Part shown: positions 52,850 to 63,660 of the stretch, in pieces
Numbering within the stretch: the stretch's first letter is position 1
Layout: each line of letters opens with the position of its first letter
Origin: Saussurea involucrata
Lineage: Eukaryota; Streptophyta; Magnoliopsida; Asterales; Asteraceae
Length of the DNA: 64,000 nt
Direction: 5' to 3'
NCBI GenBank assembly: GCA_033807775.1
Contig: CM066313.1
Span: forward strand, 89,847,484-89,911,483
Program-made: the position numbers and the translations under genes
The notes under the pieces: model-generated
Databases searched by the model: none
Seen by the model: the letters and a program-made list of their open reading frames with translations, nothing else
Told to the model about the DNA's origin: nothing

Positions 52850-54466
52850 CGGAGCCTACGCAGACTCCCCTTTTTGGAGCCCACACGGACTCCCCTCTAC
52901 CGGATATGAGAAAACGGATTCCAACCTACCAGTCTGTCATACATATCCAAGGGATCATCAGAACCCGAGGATCTATCTCTGATCCCACAGTGCAGACCGA
53001 CTCCACATAGCATTCACATAAACCATCATAGTCATAAAACATGAGATTTATAATACACTTTACAATTTGTTTCATTACTGAATAATCTTTTCAGTAGAGC
53101 ATAATTTTTCATGAGAAATCATTCGTAAAAGCTTGTAAATAACTCATGCTCATAAACATACCCTGGTCAGTAGAATATTAAGCTTTTCTTTAAATAAAAG
53201 TCATGTAAAATAACAGGCATTTTCATGTAATCACTTTTCCTGGAAAACAGGTAAGATCACGTATTTTAGTTAGAAAAACTCACATGGCGCTTTAGTATCT
53301 TCTCGTCTCAAACCTTCTTACTTACTCTCCCGACCTCTAGATGGAACACCTAGGATGGAGGAGACGTAACTCATATATCTAACAATTAAGAAAAATACAA
53401 CTCTCTTTCTATCTTAAATCCTTATTTCTCTTATTAATCCATTCCATATTTAATTCCATATTAAAACCCATAATAGATTCCATATTAAATTCTATATTAA
53501 ATTCCATACTAAAAATCTATATTAAAATTCCATAGTTCACGGTCTAAACTAATGGGAGCCACAATTTGTGCACACGGCCCAAGAGTATAATTGCTCACGG
53601 CCCAAAGCCAAAAACCATTTGGTTTCACATGCTACCATACCGAGATTGACATTTCCATTCCACCGGGACTCAAGATGTGATGTACCGGGACTTTCATTCC
53701 AACTCCCGCTACTACATGCATGCGTAAACAAAATACCGGTATTGGATTGCACCATACCGGGACTTAAAGTCTAAAGGTATCGGGACTCTCAAACGCTACC
53801 GGGACTTCGACATAACACCGGGACTACCATTCACGATACCGATACTTAAAGTATCGGGACTTCTATTCACGGTACCGGGACTACGACATAACACCGGGAC
53901 TACCATTCACGATACCGATACTTAAAGTATCGGGACTTCTATCCACGGTACCGGGACTACGGCTAAAGCTTGATCGCACACGGCCAAATAATTTGAGCTT
54001 TCAGTTTATGCAAAGATTAGACTAACAGTTCCTTAGGTTTTCTTACTGCAATTATTTCCTTTCTTTGGTTCTTTCAACTTGATTAAAGTGCTAAATCTTA
54101 AGGTAGAATATTATCATTTTCAAGAAAACCTTCTCTGCTCATAAATCACAAAACAACAAGGCAGAGATTTAGCTGAAAGAGATACCTGGTAGAATGGATT
54201 GCAATAACTAGCTCACTTCTACTCCCTCTTCTAGATTGATGAAATATTGCTCTTCTCTTCAAATGCACAAGACGATTGGAGCTCTTCTTCTCTCTCTCTC
54301 TAATAATCAGCCGCAACAATGAAATGAGGATATCTCTAGGGTTTTGAACCCAATCATTACCCATTTATAACTTAAGCTATTTTACCATTAACTCCCCTCG
54401 ACTTTCAGCTTTAGCCAAAAATCTTCCACATACTTTTAAAGCTCCTGAATTTGACTTGGTTATTAC
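52850..54466 (-). mobile_element. LTR E: 5' LTR of element D/E, truncated
   Basis: Minus-oriented LTR whose start (minus TGTAATAACC) is at 54466. The part next to C (52850-53000) matches the reverse complement of LTR A 7470-7640; roughly the last 390 bp of the LTR are lost at the C junction. No polypurine tract lies to the right, so this is an outer LTR edge and D (18686-21333) is its interior. An ACCGGGACT repeat cassette occupies 53655-53962, at the relative position where LTR A has its TTCGCA cassette. An ATTCCATATTAA-like degenerate array lies at about 53440-53535. Confidence 0.75.
53655..53962. repeat. ACCGGGACT repeat cassette in LTR E
   Basis: At least ten copies of ccgggact or tcgggact occur in about 300 bp, plus palindromic 'gatacttaaagtatc' segments. 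Two nearly identical units start at 53808 and 53884 (period 76 bp). No such word is seen in the sister LTR A. Confidence 0.8.
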
Positions 54467-54705
54467 ATAGTAAGTTAACAATGATGATAAATCAAAACTT
54501 TTAAATTATTTTATTTCCAACGTTTATATTTTTTTAGTAACCTAACAAAGATTATAAATCAATACTTATTTAATAATATATTTTTTATTCTTTGTTTTTA
54601 AGTAATATAACAAGTGCTTATAAATCAATAATTTTATTAATAAAGTATATTAATGTTTATAATAATATTTGTTTTCACCGCGTAAGGCGCGGTGCTATTA
54701 CCTAG
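54467..54705 (+). mobile_element. Probable Helitron 3' terminal fragment
   Basis: An AT-rich segment ends in a perfect 6-bp stem hairpin, ACCGCG-taagg-CGCGGT (54677-54693), then eight bases later CTAG (54702-54705) followed by T. That is the plant Helitron 3' signature (hairpin, then CTRR, inserted before T). No RepHel gene or 5' TC end is visible, and LTR element D/E interrupts the left side. Confidence 0.6.
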
Positions 54706-55223
54706 TATAATTAATAGTTGAATTATATATCCTATTGAAACTATTTAGCATATTTTAATTATCTATGAAATAAAATAAGTGTAACTTTAAATTCTTTTTA
54801 ACTCGCATAAACATTTTTATAACTGTTATATTTGCTTTTTGATACCTATATATATTAACTAATAATTTTTTTTTGATATAGTTAATAACATTTATAGATA
54901 ATTAATAATCATCAATATATATAGTGTCCTTCTTTTGTTAACCAGTCATTTAGTGTTAACTTTATTAATATTTTTGGACCAATAGGAATTAAGATAAATT
55001 AATGTTTGATTTTAATATTAGTAGGTCGGTTTCTTCACGGGTAGTTTAGGAAGATTAATATTTTAATTATTTTAAGTAATTATACATTCCTAATTTCACG
55101 CCTATCAAATTTTGGTAGTTATTATTATATATTTTTTAATATTAATGCTAATCTTCATCCTATTATCTCTTAATATTATCATATCAGTAATTTTTTTCCA
55201 CGATTTTTTCCTGGTAATCGATT
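54706..55223. other. AT-rich stretch without recognised features
   Basis: About 500 bp of AT-rich sequence upstream of the MULE transposase pseudogene. It could contain its promoter or left terminal repeat, but I could not identify either. Confidence 0.4.
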
Positions 55224-58200
55224 ATGCATTTCACTGAAGACGAAAGTGTTGTCTCAATGTTTCCGTCTTCCGTTGTCTATCAGAATGATTATTCCGAAGA
55301 TATCGAAGAACAAACTTTGGTGAAGGATAGTATTCAACCTTTTGATGATGTTCTTACGCAGATTAGTACCCATGTGCAGTCCCGTGGGGTTGAAGATGTT
55401 TTTTTTCAGTTTGTGGATGATTGTAACCCGACATCGTGCAGTAACGTTGAAGAGACGATGAACGATAAAGTTATGTAGATTCGTTTTTTTATATTTTAAT
55501 TCGAATTATTGGTTTTGTTAGGCGTTTTTTGAGTTAGGGTTTCGTGATTTAGTGTTCGTTTTTGTTAGTTATGATGTGCGGTATATTGCATGTGCATATA
55601 TGCAATGGATTTTTTGTTTACGGTTTATTTTGTTTTTGTATGATTATGTTGATGGAATTATAATTCTCCATATTAATCTAGTTTTTGTAATATTTTTAAT
55701 TTGTTACATGAGTTTTTATTATATGACGTAAAGTATATTTAATTGTTGGTATAGGAACAATAACAATTATTATTTATACAATGATTGTGCATATATGCAA
55801 TGCATTGTTTCTTTTATTGGTATGACTATGATGATGTAAATTTTGTCATGCCTGCATGTTCAATTACATGTTTGTTTTCCAGATGTTGAAGCACAAGATG
55901 AGGTCATCGAGGCAGCTGATGGTTCAAAGTTATGAATTCCTAATGTTCCTGTTCAGTTTATACCAAAGTTGAACGATGTGTTTTCATCCTACGAAGAAGC
56001 CGAGTCAATTTATAGGAAATATGCAGATTATGCAGGATTTGATGTAAGGTTGAATGCCAAAAAAACAAATAAGGATGGGGTTATTCAGACTAGATGGTTT
56101 GTTTGTAGTAAAGAAGGTATTCCAAAGAAGAAATTTTTTGATTCACTTGAATTAGGTCCTGGTGATAGGCGTTACTGAAACTCCAATGTTAAACGGCCAG
56201 GGTGCAATGCATGCATTAAAATCCATTTATTGAAGGACAAGACTCAATATGCGGTATATGAGTTTGTTGAAGCTCATAATCATGTTTTGTTTAATACTAA
56301 CGATCGTATATTTTCACGTAAGAATAGGAAAATGCAGTACACTGATTATAGGAATGTTTTGAATAGTTCTAGTTATTAGGTGGGTGCAACAAGGGCTCAT
56401 CGAATACAAATTGCGTTGAAGGGTGGGTTTGAACATAATAGGTGCACCGTTGTTGAGTACCAGAATTTTAAGAGAGACATTGGGCTATTTGTTGGGAATA
56501 AGGATGCGAAGATGCTTATCAATAAGTTGTCAAACCGTAAGGATATTAAAAGTGAGTATTTTTTAGTACAAGTGTGACGAACGTGAGTTACATGCCATTT
56601 TTTGGGCCGATGAAGTTGCTCAACTTAATTATAGAGAGTTTGGAGATGTAATTTCGTTTGATGCTACTTACCGGACGAATGAGTAAATTTTGTTGATACA
56701 GTGAACCATTTTTGTATTATTTGTGATTTTTACTTTTATTTTTGTTCATTCTTTGCAGGCATGCAATGTCATTTGTCCGTTTTTTGGCCGTAGATAATCA
56801 TAAAAGTTCTGTTGTAGTCGGTTCTGCATTGATTGTCGGGGAAACAATCGAGAATTATAAGTGGGTGTTGAGGGCTTTTTTGAAATGTTACGAGAGACAA
56901 CCGTTGGTCGTGATAACTGATCAGTGTTCAGCTATGAAACAAGCTGTTCCATATGTGTTCACCGAATCAAGACATCGTTTATGTATGTGTCACATAATGA
57001 AGAAGGTTCCTGCCAAGGTAATTTGATCTTGTTTTTTATGTTATATGTGTTATATTTGATTTTTTATAAATGTTTTGAAAAATTTATTTACAAATGTTAT
57101 TTGTCGATTTTGTTAGATAAGCGTCGCCTTAAACGTGAATCCTGACTTTAAGCGGGTGATAAACAAACTTGTCTGGAATTTTCGTATTAGTCCTGAAGAT
57201 TTCGAGATTCAGTGGAATAGTATGATTGAGGAGTATGACCTTGTTGGTGAAGATTGGTTTAGAGACATGTATGATATTCATCATTCATGGATTCCGGCGT
57301 TTTATAAAGATAATCCGATGTCAGGTCTTATGAGAACCACGTCAAGATCCGAGAGTGCAAATGCATTTTTCAACGTATATATTTCTTTCCATTATGATTT
57401 GGTTATGTTTCTTATTAATTACGATAATGCAATTGAGAAGCAACGAGAGACACAATCGTTTAATGAGAACGTTACGAGGACTACGTTTCCACAATTAATT
57501 AGTTCATATCCAATTGAACTTCATGCTGCAAGGTTGTACACACGGATTTTTTTTTTGATTTTCAAAAAGAGTTAAAGAAGGCAATGTTGAGGTGTGGATT
57601 TGAGACCGTCGAAGTTTTAGGTGATACGAAGACTTGTGTCATTAGTCATAAGAATAAGTTGTCTAAAACGAAGACTATGTACAAGGTATTGGTCCCAACT
57701 TCCTTTTTAAGTTTTTATTTCTATATAATATGTTGGTGTTATTTATTGTTTGTTTTTTCATATTGTTGTTTAGGTATCGCGCCGAGCTTCAATTAACAGT
57801 GCTGATTGTGAATGTAAATTCTTTATCCAGAATGGGTTCTTATGTCGACATGTACTGAAAGTACTGATTACTGAGCCGATAGATTCCCTACCGGATCGAT
57901 ATGTTGTGCGAAGATGGATCCAGAGTTGGTTCCTGTGCAGCTACAGAGCACTCGTGTTAGGTATGACGAGTCTGATCCGGAGAAAGAGAAATTGTTAACC
58001 AGTGTGTATTCCACAATTGATGACATTGTAAGTCGAATCCGCAATGAAAATCCATGGTTAGTTAAGCTTACTGAAGTTCTTGAAAACTTCAAAAACGAGG
58101 CAAATTCCCAGTTACCGTATGAAGATCCATCACCGCAGAAGACGGAAGCAATTACTGAGTATTTCGGTGTTTCTGTTCCAAATGATGTGGATATATTACC

Positions 58201-58354
58201 CCCGAGTGGTCTTAGAAACAAGGGATGCGGTACGGGTAAAATGTTCTCTGAGAGGATTCAGTCGAAGAGTAAGTGGCCGAAACGCAAATGTAAGAAATGT
58301 GGGCAGTCCACCGATCATGATTCTCGTAACTGTCCGTCAGTAGCTCGATCTTGA
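55224..58354 (+). pseudogene. MULE transposase (FAR1/MURA-type) pseudogene, multi-exon
   Basis: Pieces in order: an acidic N-terminal exon (55224-about 55467); a FAR1-type DNA-binding domain (SSYEEAESIYRKYADYAGF, WFVCSKEG; about 55969-56350); the MULE transposase core with D in ISFDATYR, AVDNHKSS, D in ITDQCSAM and HRLCMCHIMKKVPAKV (about 56600-57017); a C-terminal part with RSESANAFFN (57117-57685); a SWIM zinc finger CECKFFIQNGFLCRH (about 57805-57855); and a final CCHC-like tail CKKCGQSTDHDSRNC. Introns at about 56684-56759, 57018-57116 and 57686-57773 have GT-AG ends. The first intron's donor reads AAAG|TTATGT, probably a lost GT. In-frame stops (near 55933, 56176, 56378), a frameshift near 56555, another in a poly-T run (57546-57556) and one near 57914 make it non-functional. 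A domesticated FAR1-like host gene relic is the alternative. Confidence 0.82.
55468..55881 (+). other. Probable intron 1 of the MULE pseudogene, with palindromic words
   Basis: It carries two tgtgcatatatgca words (about 55591-55606 and 55787-55800), the same word that forms the arrays downstream. The acceptor is ttttccag at about 55881. Confidence 0.5.
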
Positions 58355-58565
58355 ATCATATGTTCGTTACTTTGTTTTATTTTAAATTTTGGATGTAGGA
58401 TATTTATTATTTTTGGTTGGTTAACAAACTTAGCATTGTTTATGGTGTTTTTTTTGGTTTCGACATATTCATGTCATTGAATAACTTGTTTTATGTTTTA
58501 AACCGTATCATCCAAAGACATACAAGTATTAAAATTTGTTTTTGGTTCTTATATATGTTTTTCCA

Positions 58566-58935
58566 ATATGTACTTACTTACACAAAATGCATATACCCAA
58601 ATTTGCACATATGCATGATATGAAACTGCATATATGCACATCAGAGAATTGCATATATGCACATCAGAGAATTGCATATATACACATTAGAGAATTGCAA
58701 ATATGCACATCAGAGAATTGCATATATGCACATATTACAACTGCATATATGTACACTTTACAGCTGCAACATATATGCACATATCAAAATTGCATATATG
58801 CACACTTTACACCTACAACATATATGCACCCTTCAAAATTGCATAAATGCACATACCAAACTTTCATATATGCACAAATTACAACCGGATATATGCATAT
58901 ATCAAAGTGGCATATATGCACATATGAAGGAAAAG
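58566..58935. repeat. TGTGCATATATGCACA array 1
   Basis: At least fourteen exact or near copies of gcatatatgcaca lie about 23-35 bp apart, separated by short variable text such as 'tcagagaat' or 'aattacaac'. The core TGCATATATGCA is a perfect 12-bp palindrome. Reading frames across it are only periodic artefacts. Confidence 0.85.
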
Positions 58936-59304
58936 CAGAAATGGCAAACATTATGATGTAACTATAAAACCCTGCAAGTATAAAGCCATGAACACATGTT
59001 CCTTATTTGGGAACCAATATCTCATAACCATTTTAACCATCACATACTAGGCCTTTCATATGTCATTCAAATGTATCCCAAATTGAGTCTTTCACTCCAT
59101 CACATACTTTACTAAAAAAACATAATCTCTACTAAGAAATCAATTAAACCCACAACCATAACCCAATCATAGGGCTTAAACCAAAACGATCAATATCCAA
59201 AAATCTAACCCAACGTGTTTTAACACACAATGCAACGATAACAAAAAATAAACCCAAGTTTTAATCACAACTATTCAATCAACCCATGTTTTCTACCTTA
59301 TCAA
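58936..59304. other. Intergenic gap between converging pseudogenes
   Basis: About 370 bp between the transposase side and the 3' end of the Ulp1-like pseudogene. AT-rich; no further feature seen. Confidence 0.4.
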
Positions 59305-61084
59305 CTATTTTCTAGCTTCATTTGAATTTGCCTGCTTTTCGAGGAACTTGGCCACCTCTATCGGTATCGCGTGTTTCCTGATGTTTGCCTCACTCATCAA
59401 TATCTTCGTGACATACTTTGACCGCAGTTGCTTGAGTTTGTTTTTTTGTTTGGTGCTCTCCTTGGCAACATTTCCTCAAACTGAGACCATTCCATGTATC
59501 CAATTTTGTGTAGATGCATGGTCATCATTAGTTGTTGCTAATAAAAGAAAACATCACATTCGTAGAAGTAACACTTTTGGATTCATGAATAAAAAATCAA
59601 AGTTCATATATAAACATTACCAACGAATATGCATATTTGTCATCCAACTGTGCTATTCTCCCTTCCCGGTCCTCCGTGTCTATAACTATAAACGATGGCT
59701 GCTTATGGTTCACAACCACCAAATAGTAGAACGGTCGTACCACAATAGGGAAAAACACCTACGTAGATATATGAAGTGAATTTGTTTTAGTAATAAAATT
59801 TTTAACATTTTCAGAATATGCTAGTAACGTAGTTTTATGAGAGTGCTTACCAAGTCCACATTCATCATAGTGTTTAACTGTCTGTCCCAATGCCCCCAAC
59901 GATGTCTCACTATTTTGAAACTCTCATACCTTTCTTCGTCTTCTAGATCGTCATTCAACATTCTATGATCTAACTGTAAGTGTTTGTTAATGTACGATAT
60001 ATTCCACAGTATTAGTATATGACAAAGTAATATAATACGAATTTTTCAAAGAAATTATAAGTTATTATTATGTGTTAATACTTTTATTTTCTTACCGTCA
60101 CATCTGTTGTAAAGAACAATCTTCAAGGAGAGTCATTACTCCACAACCGTTCTTCATCGTTCATCACACATGCCCACGCATCTATTACTTCCCTCGTCAC
60201 TTCCGTTTCGAATGCAAGAGTTACCATCTGTCTTCGATCTAACATCTTTGCATTTCGACCTAGAAACATTAGTTCACTGCATTCCAACCTATATAAACAT
60301 TATTTAAAAAAGTATTTAAAATGTATGTTAAACGATAATAATGTATTTTATTACATCCCGAAACTTACTGTGGTCCTCCTAATCCTCTCATAACCCAATC
60401 TTGTATCCGAGATTCGTCCACCGAAACATCGAATGTAACCGCTCGTCGAATATATGGTGAACACAACTTTTCTCCCAACTTTTTCATTCACTTGCTACCT
60501 CTTCCCTTCTCGGTCTGTCTTTCAACATTCTCGTTTGTCCTCTTTGAGGAGCTTATGCCGAGATCTAAGTTCGGTGCATCCACGCCACCAACCGCTCTCA
60601 ATTGTTGATTAGAGTTGTTCCTTTTCACACTTCCAACATTTGTTTCTGTTCCGGATATCACACCTTTTCCTTTATCCTTTTTTGAAAATATTGCTTCGGG
60701 AGTATCATCGGTCAGGATCCACAATATTTTCACACATCGGTCCGGTTGATGTTGGCACTGAGTGTTGAGGTGGTATTGTTGCTGACTTGGTTGTTCCTAC
60801 CAAAGGTGTAAAAACATCTCCAATATGAACAGATTTTGATGTTACCATCGGTGTTGTCATTGTTTGATCTGGTTGACTATGTTGTTCTATATCATGACCA
60901 GTCACTTCCCACCTGCTGTTTTTGAAAATGCTTGCCAACTCCAACTTGTAAACCTGGAAATCTAGGTCGTCGGGGTATTCTGAAATTGCTTGCGCTAACT
61001 CTATGTCTGCATCCATTTTCTGCCCCGCGATTTCAAGTATCCTATCGTCCATGGCTCTTTTTAATTCCTACAATGTTAGAAATC

Positions 61085-61500
61085 AGTAAAAACAATTAAA
61101 CATTGATAAAAGCATATATGCACAATACAACGCAGTACTAAACAAACAACTTAATCAGATATCATATACACACAATGCATGGTTTACTGACTTTAGTTTC
61201 ATATATGCACATGTATATTTATTTTAACATGCCTAAATTTCCATACGTGCACATGCATGAAGATTTCTAAACTTTAAATATTACTTATAAATTAACATGT
61301 CCAAAAAATGCACATATGCACAACTATTCATACGTGTAAATATGCACACCATAAATATGTCTAGACCATTTATATTTTTAAAAGATCACATATTCACAAC
61401 CATATATATGTGTAAAGCCAAAAATAGCATATATGCACAACCATTTATTGTTAACGTGTAAACCGTTAATGTGTGTCAAGTTGCATACATGCACAATATT
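61085..61500. repeat. TGCATATATGCACA array 2 (diffuse)
   Basis: About eight copies or variants of catatatgcaca, catatgcacatg or atgcacaac lie between exon-like pieces of the Ulp1-like pseudogene. They are less regular than array 1. Confidence 0.65.
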
Positions 61501-63119
61501 AAAGTTGTGTAGATAGTCAATCTGTGTCAAAGTGCACATGTTATATCATTTTGAAACAAATATACGCTTCTCCCTTGCCTCTTCCGCATTTGTAGCTGTC
61601 TGTGGTGCACTTGTTATTGCTTGTTCAGTTCCATAATTGATCAACGGAGCGTAACCAAAACCACCATGTGCTAACTCTTCCTCCTACCTATCCCTCAGTA
61701 GATCTAGCGTTCATTTCCTTAACGTGTTGTCACTATTCAGTGTCTGTACGTTGGGACATGATGTCGACTCAACGTACAAAAACTTCATGCACCAAATGAA
61801 TTAGTTAATCAATAACGAAATTAAAAAGTTAAACATTCATTAAACAAAGTAATTAAATAGAATAAGTGTAGTGTAATCTGTTTACCGTTAGATAAGTGAG
61901 CGAACCGGCATAGAATGACAAGTGGCTGTCCTTTTCCCATTTTTGCACCAATTTATTTGACTAATCATGTGTACGCCTCTTATATATTATAGGAACGATA
62001 TTGCAGTATCCTGTTCTACTACAATCTGCCAAAGTGTTTATTACAATAACCAAAAAATTAAGTATGAACGTGATTCCTCCATCATTTGATCTTTTTATTG
62101 CATCTACGACGTCTTTCGGACTAATTCGTTCTTTACCGAATTGCTTTAACCAAAGATTGGTCATGTCATCCTCTTCATTTACTGGATCAGTCTCCAGCAC
62201 GTCTATTCCCCCAACCGGAAGTCCCAACACTTTATGAATTGACTCTATTGTTATTGGGATTCTGTCATTCCTTAGCTTTAGCTCCATACGTGTCGGTTCA
62301 AAGTTGTCGACCACGTAAAACCCAATTTTTGATGGCACTCCATCCACTTTCATATCAAGCAGCGACTCCATTCCCATGTCTTTCACAACCTCTTTATGTG
62401 TCTCAGTCAATTCCTTCAATGCGTCAAACAACGGTTTTGGTGATGTTCTTGTTCTCAAACCGAAAGGTTTCCGGGTAACCTTCGCTTCCTTCTTTTGTGG
62501 CATTTTTCGTTCCTTCTTTCCCTTTTGTACAACGTCTATAGGTTGTGCTCGTGGTTGAGTTTCGAAGTCGCTGTCTAGGTTGGTGAATGTTACACAATGC
62601 AAGTTGTTATTAGTGAAAGTTTCAATATACACCATGACGATATTTGATTTAGGAATATTACCTACTTGTATATCATCCCCCCAGGTTGATTTGTGTCTGT
62701 ATTTGAACAAACCATACGCTCCTTACCTGTGTGTCCAATACAATGTTATATATGTTTATTGATAATAATATTTTTTTAAAATTCATAGCAGTTGTAAGTG
62801 CGTTCATGTTAACCTTTTTTTGCAATATGTTCGAGTATCGAACGCCTGGTCCTCGGTGTCTTTTGCAGTGTTGCTATTCATTGATATTAGATATAAATTT
62901 TGTCAAACTACTGGTATAACAAAGTAAATAGTTGTGCAGATACGTAAACTGTATACAAATGTTACCTTCTTCAACATGTCCTTTCTTTACTCCTTCAAGT
63001 TGTCCTTTGTTATCTTGTTTCCTTTTCCTCGACCATTCTGCTGTATCAAGTGTCAGAAATGTGAAAATACAAAAAGACATATGTTGCTACTAAATAATAT
63101 CGTTATATATTCCTTAAGT

Positions 63120-63660
63120 TGTAATGCACATATTTAAATTGCATATATGCACATATTATTAGTGTATAAATATTTGCAGTTGTAAAATTATAAATGCACA
63201 TCTTAGTATTGCATATGTTTTTGCAATTGCATATAAAGCACATATTCAAATTTCATATATGCACATCTTAGTGTTGCATATATGCACAAATTGCAGCCGC
63301 TCCAACTAGCCTGTGAGTTTATGATTTAGGATAATACTTTTACTTTTTGATTTAGCATAATATTCAAATTGCATATAAAGCACATATTCAAATTACACAA
63401 GACTACCAAAATTTCTTTCTAGTCTTTTACTTCAAAGATTCAAGATACAATCACCAAGCATATATGCACATAGCATTAACTACATATATGCACATAGCAT
63501 TAACTGCATCTATACACAAGATGATATGTGCAAATGCAATTGACGAAGGTTGGTCTTACCTGTTTACATAATTAACAAAAATTAATGTGCTTCAACAAGT
63601 GTAGCAACAATTTTCAAACATATATGCACATAGAATTAACTTCATATATGCACCTTTACC
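63120..63660. repeat. TGCATATATGCACA array 3
   Basis: About twelve copies of catatatgcacat or close variants, including three 'gcatataaagcacat' relatives. They lie in the presumed intron between the first two visible pieces of the Ulp1-like pseudogene. Confidence 0.75.

Noticed and set aside
58620..58935. CRISPR-like appearance (palindromic repeat with spacers of about 24 bp)
   Set aside because: Repeat too short and variable, spacers are AT-rich and related to each other, the genome is a plant, and no cas genes are present.
58536..58961. A 141-residue reading frame with repeated Ile-Cys-Thr-Ser-Glu-Asn and Tyr-Ala-His text, and an overlapping 99-residue frame
   Set aside because: Both simply translate the TGCATATATGCACA array; no domain, and two frames are open for the same periodic reason.
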